Source of the DNA: Rubrobacter tropicus
GTDB taxonomy: Bacteria; Actinomycetota; Rubrobacteria; Rubrobacterales; Rubrobacteraceae
Reading direction: 5' to 3'
DNA: 64,000 nt
NCBI RefSeq assembly: GCF_011492945.1
Contig: NZ_CP045119.1
Coordinates: forward strand, 2,480,001 to 2,544,000
The notes below the pieces were generated by a model. The model worked only from the letters and a program-made list of their open reading frames with translations, did not search any database and had not been told where the DNA came from. Made by a program: the position numbers and the translations under genes. Position 1 is the stretch's first letter; each line of letters starts with the position of its first letter. Positions 44,612-53,351 of this stretch are shown here, in pieces.

Positions 44612-45306
44612 TGCCTAGCCGTCAAGCAGTCCTGGACGCCCTTTCGGGCGTCCGGGACCCGGAGCTCGACGAACCGATAACGGACCTCGACTTCGTCTCA
44701 TCTTTAGAGATCGAGGACGGCGCCACCACGATCCGGCTTCGCCTGCCCACGTACTTCTGCGCCCCGAACTTCGCGTACCTGATGGTCGCGGACGCGCAGG
44801 CCGCGGCGCTTTCGGTACCAGGCGTGGAGCGGGCGACGGTCTTTCTCGACGACCACTACGCCTCGGAGGAGATCAACACCGGCGTCAACGAACAGCACGG
44901 CTTCGACGGCGCGTTCCCGAAAGAGACAGAAGGGGCCGACCTCGAAGAGCTGCGCACCACCTTCCGCCGCAAGAGCTTCGTCTCCCGCCAGGAACAGCTC
45001 TGCCGGACCCTCAGGGCCGAAGGCCACTCTTCGGAGGAGCTCGCGAACATGAAATTGGAGGACCTGCCTCCTTCCGACGAGTTCGAGAAGTACCTGCAGA
45101 GAAGGGCGGAGCTCGGCCTCGACGTCTCGGCGGAGGCCCCGCTCGTCGTCGACCCGGACGGCAAAAAGGTGCCGGAAGAGGCCGTGGTGCAGCACCTGCG
45201 GTTCGCGAAGACGGTTAGGGTCAGTATCGAGGGGAACGCGAGCCTCTGCCGCGGGCTCCTATCGACGCGCTACGGCATCCCCGAGAGAGAGGAGAGGACC
45301 GCATGA
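44611..45306 (+). CDS. MIP18/DUF59-family protein, long form
   Basis: 231 residues from ATG 44611. The DUF59 domain fills the first 100 residues (VRDPELDEPITDLDFVSSLEIEDGATTIRLRLPTYFCAPNFAYLMVADAQAAALSVPGVERATVFLDDHYASEEI), with the conserved DPEL-E-ITDL and a Cys in YFCAPNF. The C-terminal 130 residues are a separate helical extension (RRKSFVSRQEQLCRTLRAEGHSSEELANMKLEDLPPSDEFEKYLQRRAELGLD) not found in the short protein at 32248. Presumed role: maturation of a metal site. ATGA overlap with the alcohol dehydrogenase that follows. Confidence 0.82.
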   Translation: MPSRQAVLDALSGVRDPELDEPITDLDFVSSLEIEDGATTIRLRLPTYFCAPNFAYLMVADAQAAALSVPGVERATVFLDDHYASEEINTGVNEQHGFDGAFPKETEGADLEELRTTFRRKSFVSRQEQLCRTLRAEGHSSEELANMKLEDLPPSDEFEKYLQRRAELGLDVSAEAPLVVDPDGKKVPEEAVVQHLRFAKTVRVSIEGNASLCRGLLSTRYGIPEREERTA

Positions 45307-46364
45307 AGGCGGCCCGGCTGCACCGCTACGACGACAGCATCCCGAAGGACAGCCTCAAGGTCGAGGAGATAGACGAACCGAAGATAGTAGAACCCCTGGA
45401 CGTCATCGTGAGGGTGGGCGCGGCCGGGCTCTGCCGGACGGACATCCACATCGTCGAGGGCCAGTGGGCGCCTATTCAGGACCCCAACGGGACACTCTTG
45501 CCTTACGTTCTCGGGCACGAGAACTCCGGGTGGGTCGAGGAAGTAGGGTCGGCGGTTACGAACGTGCAACCGGGGGATACGGTGATCTGCCACCCCCTCA
45601 TGACGTGCGGCCTGTGCCACTACTGCCGGGCCGGCCGCGACATGCAGTGCGAAAACGGCGCCTTCCCCGGCATAAGCCAGGACGGCGGCTTCGCCCAGCT
45701 CTTGAGGACCAACGCCCGCAGCGTCGTCAAGCTCGACCCGATCCTGCAGCCCAAGGACATAGCGGCGCTGGCCGACGCGGGCCTGACGGCCCACCACGCC
45801 GTCAGGAAAGCCGTGCCAGAGCTCTACGCGGGCACGAACGCGGTCGTCATCGGCGCCGGCGGTCTCGGTCACATCGGCATCCAGTGCCTCAGGGCGATGA
45901 CGCCGACGAACATCATCGTCGTGGACCCGAGCGAGGAGGCACTGGCCCTCGCCAAAGACTGGGGCGCGGACGAGACGGTGCAGGTAACGGAGGGCTACGC
46001 AGATACGGTCCTGGAGATGACCAACGGCGGCGCGGAGGTGGTCTTCGACTACGTCGGCGAGAGGGGCGCCCAGGACGAGGCGTGGAAGATGACCCGGCCC
46101 GCCGGTTTTCACTACGCCATCGGGTACGGCGGGAAGATCGAGATCCCGACCATAGACATCGTCTCGACCGAGCGGAGCGTGATCGGCAACCTCGTCGGCA
46201 CGTACAACGACCTCGAAGAGCTGATGAACCTCACGGCCCGGGGCCTCGTCACCCTGCACACCTCGACCTACCCGCTCGACGCCGTAAACGACGCGATACA
46301 GGACCTCAACTCGGGCAACCTGCGCGGACGCGGCATCCTCGTCCCTGAAGACTCGGCCGCCTGA
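45303..46364 (+). CDS. Zinc-dependent alcohol dehydrogenase (MDR family), copy 2
   Basis: 353 residues. Catalytic zinc ligands in AAGLCRTDIHIVEG and LGHENSGWVEEVG; structural Cys set CGLCHYCRAGRDMQC (four Cys); the NAD fold is VVIGAGGLGHIGIQCLRAM followed by IVVDPSEEALALAKDWGAD. It is the NDMA- or NAD-dependent alcohol dehydrogenase usually present in propane operons, expected to oxidise propanol. Translationally coupled to the long MIP18 protein. Confidence 0.88.
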   Translation: MKAARLHRYDDSIPKDSLKVEEIDEPKIVEPLDVIVRVGAAGLCRTDIHIVEGQWAPIQDPNGTLLPYVLGHENSGWVEEVGSAVTNVQPGDTVICHPLMTCGLCHYCRAGRDMQCENGAFPGISQDGGFAQLLRTNARSVVKLDPILQPKDIAALADAGLTAHHAVRKAVPELYAGTNAVVIGAGGLGHIGIQCLRAMTPTNIIVVDPSEEALALAKDWGADETVQVTEGYADTVLEMTNGGAEVVFDYVGERGAQDEAWKMTRPAGFHYAIGYGGKIEIPTIDIVSTERSVIGNLVGTYNDLEELMNLTARGLVTLHTSTYPLDAVNDAIQDLNSGNLRGRGILVPEDSAA

Positions 46365-46402
46365 GGAGCTGGTCAGCCCGTCAGCCAGGAGCACGCGAAA
46401 CA

Positions 46403-46465
46403 AAAGCCGGAAGGCGGGAAAGAGAGAAAAGCCCATTGCAGGCCCTGTCACCCGCCGCCGGCTTT
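46403..46465 (+). terminator. Large hairpin after the alcohol dehydrogenase
   Basis: AAAGCCGG-AA-GGCGGG (46403-46418) pairs with CCCGCC-G-CCGGCTTT (46451-46465) around a 32-base loop. Only three T follow the stem. It separates the operon from groEL, although read-through is likely. Confidence 0.5.
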
Positions 46466-46538
46466 CGACTACCCGAAAAAAGCTGACCGGCTGAAATGCT
46501 GACTGGCTGACAAGCTGCCGATTAAAAGGAGGCCTTTT

Positions 46539-48173
46539 GTGGCGCACAAGAAGCTGAAGTTCGATGCCGACGCCCGCCGCTCCCTGGAGAGGGGCGTCGA
46601 CAAGCTCGCGGGCGCCGTGAGGGTAACGCTGGGTACGAAGGGCCAGTACGTGGTCCTGGGACAGGCGTTCGGCACGCCTACTATTACCAACGACGGCGTA
46701 ACGATAGCCCGCCAGGTGGAGCTGCAGGACGTCTTCGAGAACCAGGGCGCCCAGCTCGTCCTCGAGGTCGCCACAAAGACCAACGACGTCGCGGGGGACG
46801 GGACCACAACGGCGCTCGTGCTGGCCCAGAAGATCGTCAGCGAGGGCCTCAAGAACGTCGCCGCCGGCGCGAACCCGGTCATCCTGCGGGGCGGCATCGA
46901 CAAGGCGCTGAAGGCCGCGGTCGCGTCCATCAGGGAACAGGCGCGCGAGATCTCCGGCCGCGACGAGATCTCGCGCGTCGGCGCCGTCTCGTCACGCTCC
47001 CAGGAGATAGGCTCCGTCCTGGCAGAAGCCATCGATAAGGTGGGCAAGGACGGCGTGGTCAACGTCGAGCAGGGCCAGACTTTGGGCATGGAGCTCGAGT
47101 TCACCGAGGGGATGCAGTTCGACAAGGGCTACGTCTCCCCCTACTTCGTCACCGACCAGGAGACCATGGAGGCCGTTCTCGACGAACCGCTCATCCTGCT
47201 CGCCAACCAGAAGATAAGCAGCGTCCCCGACCTCTTGCCAATCCTGAACGCGACCGTCCAGGCGGGAAGGCCGCTCCTCATAGTCTCCGATGACCTCGAA
47301 GGCGAGGCGCTTGCGGCCCTGATCGTCAACAAGGTGCGCGGGACCTTCTCCGTCGCGGCCGTCCGGGCGCCGAGCTTCGGCGACCGCCGCAAGAGGATGC
47401 TGGAGGACCTCGCCATCCTGACCGGCGGAGAAGTGGTCACGGCGGAACTCGGCCTGACGCTCGAGAACACCACGCTCGACCAGCTCGGCAGCGCGAGGCG
47501 CGTCGTAATCACGAAAGACGACACCGTGCTCATAGACGGCGGGGGTGATCCCGAGGAAATCTCCGGTCGCGCGCACCAGATCCGCAACGAACTCGAGCAC
47601 ACGCAATCGGACTTCGACCGCGAGAAGCTCCAGGAGCGCCTCGCCAGGCTCGCGGGCGGCGTCGCGATCATCAAGGTCGGCGCCGCCACGGAGACGGAAC
47701 TGAAGGAGAAGAAGCACCGCGTCGAAGACGCCCTCTCGGCGATCCGGGCCGCCCTCGAGGAGGGCATAGTCCCGGGCGGCGGCGTGGCTTTCCTCCGCGC
47801 CCAGGAGGCCGTCGGCGGCGTGCTCGACACCCTCGACGGCGACGAGAAGACGGGGGCAAGGATCGTATACAGGGCCCTCGAAGAGCCGATACGCCAGATC
47901 GCCGCCAACGCCGGCGCAGACGGCTCCATAGTCGTCAACAGGGTGAGAGAAAAGGGCGGCGTCGTCGGCTTCAACGCGCTCACCGGGGGGTATGAGGACC
48001 TCGTCTCGGCGGGCATAACCGACCCGACGATGGTCTCCCGCTCGGCCCTCGAAAACGCCGCCTCGATAGGCGCCCTGATCCTGACCACCGAAGCGGTCGT
48101 GGCCGAGCCACCGCCCGAAGGCGGCGGCGCCGCGGCCGTCTCCCGCGCCGGCCACAATATGGAGTTTATGTAG
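46539..48173 (+). CDS. GroEL-type chaperonin dedicated to the monooxygenase
   Basis: 544 residues from a GTG at 46539 (AAAGGAGG upstream). A full group I chaperonin sequence: [29 protein letters not shown], the ATP loop [15 protein letters not shown] and the distal [10 protein letters not shown]. The C-terminus ends [10 protein letters not shown] and lacks the Gly-Gly-Met repeats of housekeeping GroEL. No groES is adjacent. Propane and related diiron monooxygenase clusters carry such a specialised GroEL (MimG/PrmG), needed to fold the large subunit. Other GroELs must be elsewhere in the genome. Confidence 0.9.
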   Translation: MAHKKLKFDADARRSLERGVDKLAGAVRVTLGTKGQYVVLGQAFGTPTITNDGVTIARQVELQDVFENQGAQLVLEVATKTNDVAGDGTTTALVLAQKIVSEGLKNVAAGANPVILRGGIDKALKAAVASIREQAREISGRDEISRVGAVSSRSQEIGSVLAEAIDKVGKDGVVNVEQGQTLGMELEFTEGMQFDKGYVSPYFVTDQETMEAVLDEPLILLANQKISSVPDLLPILNATVQAGRPLLIVSDDLEGEALAALIVNKVRGTFSVAAVRAPSFGDRRKRMLEDLAILTGGEVVTAELGLTLENTTLDQLGSARRVVITKDDTVLIDGGGDPEEISGRAHQIRNELEHTQSDFDREKLQERLARLAGGVAIIKVGAATETELKEKKHRVEDALSAIRAALEEGIVPGGGVAFLRAQEAVGGVLDTLDGDEKTGARIVYRALEEPIRQIAANAGADGSIVVNRVREKGGVVGFNALTGGYEDLVSAGITDPTMVSRSALENAASIGALILTTEAVVAEPPPEGGGAAAVSRAGHNMEFM

Positions 48174-48275
48174 GCTTCAGGCTACAGGTATCGGGTTTCA
48201 GGTTGTTCGGGCGACGCCCCTCACCGGGTTCGGGACCGCGGGCCGTCTCGGGTCACTGAGTGAGGGAGGGTGTTC

Positions 48276-48464
48276 TTGCTGACGATAGGGCCTGTGGAGA
48301 TTTTGGTCTTTCTCCTGGCGGGAGCGCTGCTGGTCTTTCTCGCGACCCGTAAGCGGGTAGATCCCCTGATGGTCGTCTTGCTCGTGATCGTGCTGTCGCC
48401 CTTCGTGGCTATGGGCCTCGCGTTTTTCACCGGCGCGATCCTTGACGTGTTCGCGCCCGCGTAA
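48276..48464 (+). CDS. Small membrane protein
   Basis: 62 residues from a TTG at 48276 (GGGAGG six bases upstream; a GTG at 48270 is the alternative). Two hydrophobic segments (GPVEILVFLLAGALLVFLAT and LMVVLLVIVLSPFVAMGLAFFTGAIL) separated by RKRVDP. No known family. It lies 100 bp after groEL and may be cotranscribed. Function unknown. Confidence 0.55.
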   Translation: MLTIGPVEILVFLLAGALLVFLATRKRVDPLMVVLLVIVLSPFVAMGLAFFTGAILDVFAPA

Positions 48465-48523
48465 GCTGCGTGTTACGGGCTTTGTCGTTTCTGCCCGTTG
48501 ACCTGGCAGGCGCACCACTTAAA

Positions 48524-48558
48524 GCGGATCGCGGTGGCATTGAGCCACCGCGATCCGC
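48524..48558. terminator. 15-bp perfect hairpin
   Basis: GCGGATCGCGGTGGC (48524-48538) pairs exactly with GCCACCGCGATCCGC (48544-48558) around ATTGA. It is followed by no T run. Probably ends transcription from groEL and the small membrane gene. Confidence 0.5.
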
Positions 48559-48594
48559 ACCGTCAGCGGTCAGCGCGCTCCGGCTTCGCCTCCG

Positions 48595-48644
48595 CTCTCA
48601 GCCGTCGGCTTTGTTGCTCCTGGCTAAAAGCTGACGGCTGAGAG
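48595..48644. repeat. Inverted repeat of the CAGC/GCTG type
   Basis: CTCTCAGCCGTC (48595-48606) and GACGGCTGAGAG (48633-48644) form a 12-bp stem, extended by further partial matches; AGCCGACGGCTT follows at once. It belongs with the TCAGC-rich repeats at 46375-46520 and 63245-63385, and it lies downstream of the P1 peptidase gene. Confidence 0.5.
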
Positions 48645-48686
48645 CCGACGGCTTCGCAAAGAGGTTCGACCTCTCTGCAAGCCGCT

Positions 48687-49643
48687 TCAGATCTCGGATG
48701 CCGCGGGGATGCCTGCCACCCCTTCGGCCGAACGGACGGCCCGTATGATGGCCCGCTGCATGACGCGGGCCCCCCACGACCCCACGACGTCGGGCGCCGC
48801 CTCTACGGTGCCTGCGGAGGCGGCGAAGACCACGTCGCCGTCTACGGTCGTGTGAACCGGGTGGACGGCGCGGGCCAGGCCGTCGTGGGCCATCTGGGCG
48901 ACCTTGACCGCCTGCGGCTTGGTGAGCCGGGCGTTGGTGGCCACGATGCCCAAAGTCGTGTTCTCGCCCCATCGCATCCGGGAGACGGCCTCAGGTAGCA
49001 GTATGGCGGTATCTCCCAGGGTGCCGTCGTCCAGACGGGGCGCCGCCAGGGTCTCCCCCGTCTCCGGGTCCCTGACGTCGCCGAAGGCGTTCACCGCGGC
49101 GATTGCGGCGACGATCAGGCCCTCCTCGGGCTCCACCGACGCGCTCCCGACACCTCCCTTCATGGCCCGCTCCATGCCGAGCACCTTGCCCACGCTCGCG
49201 CCGGTCCCGGCGCCCACGCTGCCCTGCTCGAAGGGGCCGCTTTTGGCGGAGACCGCCGCCTCGTAGCCCATCGCGGCGGAGGGCCTGGCCTTCGCGTCCC
49301 CCACGACCAGGTCGAAGAGGACGGCCGCGGAGACGAGCGGTATGCGCGCGACCCCGACGTCGAGGCCCACCCCCCTCTCCTCCAGAAAGCCGACCACGCC
49401 CTCCGCGGCGGCGAGGCCGAACGCGCTGCCGCCGGTCAGGAGCAATCCGTGGGTGCCCCTCACGGCCCCGATGGGCCCGAGGCGGTCGGTCTCGCGGGTG
49501 CCCGGGGAGGAGCCGCGCACGTCGACGCCGACGACGGCGCCTTCGGGCAGGTCGAAAAGGACGGCGGTGCAGCCGGTCAGGCCCTCGCGGTTGGTGGCGT
49601 GGCCGACGAGCACGCCTGGCACGTCGCACAGGTTGTCGCGCAC
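48687..49643 (-). CDS. P1-family (DmpA/BapA-like) peptidase
   Basis: 318 residues. Typical P1 blocks: DVPGVLVGHATNREGLTGCTAVLFDLPEGAVVGVDVRGSSPGTRETD, THGLLLTGGSAFGLAAAEGVVGFLEERGVG, VGAGTGASVGKV and GENTTLGIVATNARLTKPQA. In this Ntn-hydrolase fold the protein cleaves itself before a Ser/Thr nucleophile; the Thr in NTTLGIVATN is at the expected site. The enzymes are D- or beta-aminopeptidases or ornithine acetyltransferase relatives. It lies 4 bp downstream of the ricT stop. Confidence 0.87.
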   Translation of the reverse strand: MRDNLCDVPGVLVGHATNREGLTGCTAVLFDLPEGAVVGVDVRGSSPGTRETDRLGPIGAVRGTHGLLLTGGSAFGLAAAEGVVGFLEERGVGLDVGVARIPLVSAAVLFDLVVGDAKARPSAAMGYEAAVSAKSGPFEQGSVGAGTGASVGKVLGMERAMKGGVGSASVEPEEGLIVAAIAAVNAFGDVRDPETGETLAAPRLDDGTLGDTAILLPEAVSRMRWGENTTLGIVATNARLTKPQAVKVAQMAHDGLARAVHPVHTTVDGDVVFAASAGTVEAAPDVVGSWGARVMQRAIIRAVRSAEGVAGIPAASEI

Positions 49644-49647
49644 GGGG

Positions 49648-50439
49648 CTAGTCTTCCCGGGGATGGTCCGGGGTTTCGGGTTCGGGCTGGTCCCAGTCCT
49701 CCGGGTCGGCGGGCTCGACGTCCGGGTTGTCGCGGGCGAGGACGCCGAGGGGGATCGTCTCCTGGTCGGAACGCTTGGGGCCCACCTGGACGACGACGGC
49801 GTCGCGGACCATCGAGTAGTCGACCACCTTGCCCTGCCTCTCCCCCAGCTTGACTATGGAGTTGCGGAACGGGGCCCGCTCCTTGAACTCCTTGTAGGCG
49901 TCGTGCTCGTAGCGCATGCAGCACTTGACCTCGCCGCAACAACCCATGATCTTCTCGTTCGGCGTGACGCCTTGCTGCTTCGCCAGCCTCACGTTGACGG
50001 GCCCCATGTCCCTCGCCCCGCTCCACGTCGCGCAACACAGCGGCAGCCCGCAGGTGTCGCATCCCCCCGCGTCCCCCGAACGGTCGAGGAACCCGAACCT
50101 GCGGAGCGTAACCTGCACGTTGTAGGCCCTCTGAAGACCGTCCTTTACCGGGCGCAGGTCCAACTGCTTCTCTTCCGCCTGGTACTTGACCTCGACGTAC
50201 CGGCCGTCGAGGGATACGTCGCAGCCTATAAACTCGACCCTCTCTATGCGGTGGTCGCGGGCGAGCTTGCGGGCCTCCACGCGCATCTCCCGCCCGAGCT
50301 CGCGGTTGCGGTCCTCCTCGCGCTCGTCCTCATCGTCCACGACGCGCACGATGTCGTAGGGGTCTGCGTAGGCCTCGCGGCGGCGGGGCGTCAGGGCGAC
50401 GCGGCCCACGAAATCTCCCACCTCCGTGGCGACGACCAC
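49648..50439 (-). CDS. ricT: PSP1-domain protein RicT (YaaT)
   Basis: 263 residues from the GTG at 50439. The domain shows the conserved Cys set CDTCGLPLCCATW and GCCGEVKCCMRYEHDAY, as in YaaT/RicT, which with RicA and RicF binds [4Fe-4S] clusters and affects RNA processing. The N-terminal conserved segment LVDVRIPGWGVAKLCYARDLDLRVGYR is also in frame upstream of that GTG (about 27 residues), but no ATG, GTG, TTG or CTG precedes it before a stop. The true start is therefore uncertain: ATC or a frame error are options. The gene overlaps the end of holB. Confidence 0.82.
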   Translation of the reverse strand: MVVATEVGDFVGRVALTPRRREAYADPYDIVRVVDDEDEREEDRNRELGREMRVEARKLARDHRIERVEFIGCDVSLDGRYVEVKYQAEEKQLDLRPVKDGLQRAYNVQVTLRRFGFLDRSGDAGGCDTCGLPLCCATWSGARDMGPVNVRLAKQQGVTPNEKIMGCCGEVKCCMRYEHDAYKEFKERAPFRNSIVKLGERQGKVVDYSMVRDAVVVQVGPKRSDQETIPLGVLARDNPDVEPADPEDWDQPEPETPDHPRED

Positions 50440-50486
50440 CCGGTAGCCGACTCGAAGGTCGAGGTCGCGGGCGTAGCAGAGCTTGG

Positions 50487-51602
50487 CTACGCCCCAGCCC
50501 GGGATGCGGACGTCGACGAGCCGGGGAAGGGTTCTAGTACTCTCCGCCGTATCCGCGATAGCGCCACCTCCAGGATCGCCTCCGGGGAGACATTATACGC
50601 AAGCGCCGCCCTCGCTTCCCCCAATACCTGCGCCGCCCCGGCCCAGTCGGCGTCCGGGTGCTCGTCCACCCATGCCCCGAGCTCGTCGAGCCTGTCCACG
50701 TTCGCCGCGAGCTCCCGAGCCCCCGCCGCCACCGCCCCGGCGTCCCGGTACATCAGGGCCAGAAGGTCCAGGGCTTCGCGAACCGCCCCGTCCCGCGCCG
50801 CCTTTCCGGCCCTCTTTGCCCCGTCCTTGGCCCGCCGGTCCGGCTCCTCGAACGAGGCGAGCACCTCCTTCTCCCGGGCGGCGCCGAGGGCCTCGGCCCG
50901 CGCCACGATCTCCTCCACGGCCCCGTAACGCCCCTCGAAGTCCTCGCCGAAGGAGGATCCGGCCCGGAAGACCGCCCGCCGCAACTCCGCGAGCCCGGGG
51001 TCCTCCGCGTAGCGCAACGCCAGCCCGACGCTCCCCCGCCCGAGCGCCGCCGCGAGGGCCGGCTCCTCCACCCCGCGCCCGCGCAGGAACTCTTCGACCT
51101 CCGCGGTCGGCACCGGGTTGAACCGGACGGCCTGGGCACGGGAGAGGATCGTCGGCATTACACCCTCGCGCGAGGTGGCGAGCAGCACGAAGACCGCCTC
51201 GCCCTCCGGCTCCTCCAGCGTCTTCAACAGGGCGTTTGCCGCCTGCACGTTCAGCGTATCCGCCTCCAGGATAAAGACCCGGCGCGCGCCCTCGAAAGGC
51301 CGGCTTGCCGCGAGGCGCAGGATCTCGCGCACCTGCCCTATGGTCGTAAAGGCCCCTTCGGGCCGAATCTCCGCGAGGTCGGGATGAAGCCCGCGCCGAG
51401 CCCTATCTTCGGCCCCCGCGTCCCCGCCGGCCACGAGCGCGGCCCCAAACAACCGCGCCACCGTCCTTTTTCCGACCCCGGCGAGCCCGAAAAAGATGTA
51501 AGCGTGCGCCGCCTCACCGGTCGAGAGGGCATTCTCGAGCAGCCGAATCGTCGTGGCGTTCCCGAAAACGCCGTTGAACGTCCCTGTTCCGCCCACAGTC
51601 AT
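50487..51602 (-). CDS. holB: DNA polymerase III subunit delta prime
   Basis: 371 residues from ATG 51602 (an extension to 51821 runs through the 3' end of tmk and is non-coding). The AAA+ clamp-loader core: FNGVFGNATTIRLLENALSTGEAAHAYIFFGLAGVGKRTVARLFG, then NALLKTLEEPEGEAVFVLLATSREGVMPTILSRAQAVRF. The SRAQ sensor replaces the usual SRCQ, and the Zn-binding Cys cluster common in delta prime is absent. Clamp loading at the replication fork. Located between tmk and ricT, the usual bacterial order. Confidence 0.88.
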   Translation of the reverse strand: MTVGGTGTFNGVFGNATTIRLLENALSTGEAAHAYIFFGLAGVGKRTVARLFGAALVAGGDAGAEDRARRGLHPDLAEIRPEGAFTTIGQVREILRLAASRPFEGARRVFILEADTLNVQAANALLKTLEEPEGEAVFVLLATSREGVMPTILSRAQAVRFNPVPTAEVEEFLRGRGVEEPALAAALGRGSVGLALRYAEDPGLAELRRAVFRAGSSFGEDFEGRYGAVEEIVARAEALGAAREKEVLASFEEPDRRAKDGAKRAGKAARDGAVREALDLLALMYRDAGAVAAGARELAANVDRLDELGAWVDEHPDADWAGAAQVLGEARAALAYNVSPEAILEVALSRIRRRVLEPFPGSSTSASRAGA

Positions 51603-51633
51603 GCCGCCGCCGGTCCGAGATCCACGCCTCTCC

Positions 51634-52260
51634 TCAAGTAGCCTCTTGGTCACGAGTATATTGCAGCTGGCGCATCTCACCCACGATCTTCTCGGCCATC
51701 TCCCCGGGCGAGCGCGACGCGTCGAGAACGACGATTCTCTCGGGCTCCTGACGCGCCAGTTCCTCGAAACCCTCCTCCACCCGGCGCATGAAATCCGCGC
51801 CCACGACCTCGATCCTGTCAAGCGCAGCCCCGAGCTCGCGCGCCCGCCGCTCCCGCTCCCCTGATCGGAGGCGCAGGTAGAAAGTCTTATCAGGGATCAC
51901 GGCGCCGACGGCGTAGGCGTTGAGCCCGCGCACGGCCTCCAACCCGAGCCCCCTCCCGAAGCCCTGGTAGGCGAGGCTCGAGTCCAGGTACCTCTCGCAA
52001 ACGACGTCCTCGCCCCGCTCCAGACGGGGCAGGACCTCGCCGCGGGCGTGGTCCGCCCGGGCGGCCGCGTAGAGGTACGCCTCGGTCCACGCGTCCATCT
52101 CGGCCTCGGGATCTAGCACGATGTCCCGGATCCTCTCGGCGACCGGCGTCCCCCCCGGCTCCCGCGTGAAGTGCGTGCCGGTGCCGGCCAACGAGTCTTT
52201 CAAGGCACGCACGAGGGTCGTCTTGCCGGAGAAATCCAGACCTTCGATGGTGAAGAACAG
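51634..52260 (-). CDS. tmk: Thymidylate kinase, uncertain start codon
   Basis: 208 residues if translation starts at the CTG at 52260 (LFFTIEGLDFSGKTTLV). P-loop GLDFSGKTTLV, the DRX/TREPGGTPVAERIR block, VVCERYLDSSLAYQGFGRGLG and the LID region RLRSGERERRARE are those of TMP kinase. There is no ATG, GTG or TTG between the previous gene's stop and the P-loop, so the start is CTG or the sequence has an error upstream. The gene phosphorylates dTMP to dTDP. The holB start lies 31 bp downstream of the tmk stop. Confidence 0.85.
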   Translation of the reverse strand: MFFTIEGLDFSGKTTLVRALKDSLAGTGTHFTREPGGTPVAERIRDIVLDPEAEMDAWTEAYLYAAARADHARGEVLPRLERGEDVVCERYLDSSLAYQGFGRGLGLEAVRGLNAYAVGAVIPDKTFYLRLRSGERERRARELGAALDRIEVVGADFMRRVEEGFEELARQEPERIVVLDASRSPGEMAEKIVGEMRQLQYTRDQEAT

Positions 52261-52304
52261 CCCCCTGGCGGGGACGTCTCGCGGGGGTCTCGCGGCGGTC
52301 CGCC

Positions 52305-53069
52305 CTACGCCGCGGCCTGACGGCGGGCGTGGTGCTCGGCCGCCGAGACGTGGGCCTCGAAGAGGGCGCGCTGCTGGCGGCTCGCCCCGCGCATGGCCTC
52401 GGCGTGCCACTGCACCCCGACGAGCCAGCGGTCCGAGAGATCCGTGCCCTCTATCCCCTCGACCACCCCATCCTCCGAACGGGCGGAGACGACCAGGCCG
52501 TCGGCGAGGTCTTTGATCCCCTGGTGGTGGTAGGAGTTGACCTTCACCACACCCCGCCCCGCCACCTCAGCGAGATAAGAGCCGTCCCTGACCTCTATCT
52601 CGTGCGTGGCCTGCCACTTGGGGGTGGTCTGCCGGTGCTTGAGGACCTCTCCCCCGAACTGGGAAGGAAGGTCCTGGTAGAGCGTCCCGCCGAGCACCAC
52701 GTTCAAAACCTGAAGCCCCCGGCAGATGCCGAAGACGGGGATCCCACGCCGCAACGCAACCTCGAGTAACGCCACCTCGAACGCGTCCCGCTCGGGAATG
52801 GTCGGCCCGAGCTCCGGCGACGGTTCTTCGCCGTAGTAGCGCGGGTCGAGGTCGCTGCCGCCGCTCAAGAGCAACCCGTCGAGGCCGCCGATCACGGCCT
52901 CCGCCATCCGCCTCTCCCCGACGGGCGGCAACACGACGGGCGCCCCACCGGCCTCGGCCACCCCGGCGACGTAATCCAGATCGGCCCGCACGAAATGACC
53001 GAGCGGGCGCTCCGCCACCTGGTCGATGTCCTCTTTTAATGTCGCCGTTACGCCGATTATGGGGGTCAA
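52305..53069 (-). CDS. Class I glutamine amidotransferase, peptidase C26 (PuuD-like)
   Basis: 254 residues. The nucleophile elbow is VFGICRGLQVLN; the catalytic His-Glu pair is in GVQWHAEAM. The opening PIIGVTATLKEDIDQ and DGLLLSGGSDLDPRYYGEEP are typical of gamma-glutamyl-gamma-aminobutyrate hydrolases and related C26 enzymes. It hydrolyses a gamma-glutamyl amide in polyamine or similar metabolism. Lies upstream of tmk on the same strand. Confidence 0.87.
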   Translation of the reverse strand: MTPIIGVTATLKEDIDQVAERPLGHFVRADLDYVAGVAEAGGAPVVLPPVGERRMAEAVIGGLDGLLLSGGSDLDPRYYGEEPSPELGPTIPERDAFEVALLEVALRRGIPVFGICRGLQVLNVVLGGTLYQDLPSQFGGEVLKHRQTTPKWQATHEIEVRDGSYLAEVAGRGVVKVNSYHHQGIKDLADGLVVSARSEDGVVEGIEGTDLSDRWLVGVQWHAEAMRGASRQQRALFEAHVSAAEHHARRQAAA

Positions 53070-53108
53070 TGCCTACTCACTTTTTAACGCCGTCTTCTTA
53101 TACCTTAA

Positions 53109-53351
53109 CTATAACGCAGCAGAATAGCAAACCAAGACGGCGATGGCGAGGATAATGAGGTAGCCGCCGACCCGGGTCAGGCGCGACGGCGGTCGGTTGG
53201 GATGATCCTGGAGGAATTCGAGGTCGAGTCTCTCCGCTACGTGGTGGACTTCACCGGTTCCTTCGCGCTCTCCTCTGATGGGCTCCCCCCCTCTTGCTGT
53301 TCTCTCTTGGCCTTCTCGGCCGCTTCCTTCTGGGCCAGCTTCTTCGGGCAA
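53109..53351 (-). CDS. Possible C-terminal-anchored small protein overlapping topA
   Basis: An 80-codon frame whose last 60 residues look protein-like: RLDLEFLQDHPNRPPSRLTRVGGYLIILAIAVLVCYSAAL, with a single C-terminal membrane segment. Its first 38 codons overlap the 3' end of topA in another frame. No clear ribosome site or start within the non-overlapping part. It could equally be chance. Confidence 0.3.
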   Translation of the reverse strand: MPEEAGPEGSGREGQERTARGGEPIRGEREGTGEVHHVAERLDLEFLQDHPNRPPSRLTRVGGYLIILAIAVLVCYSAAL

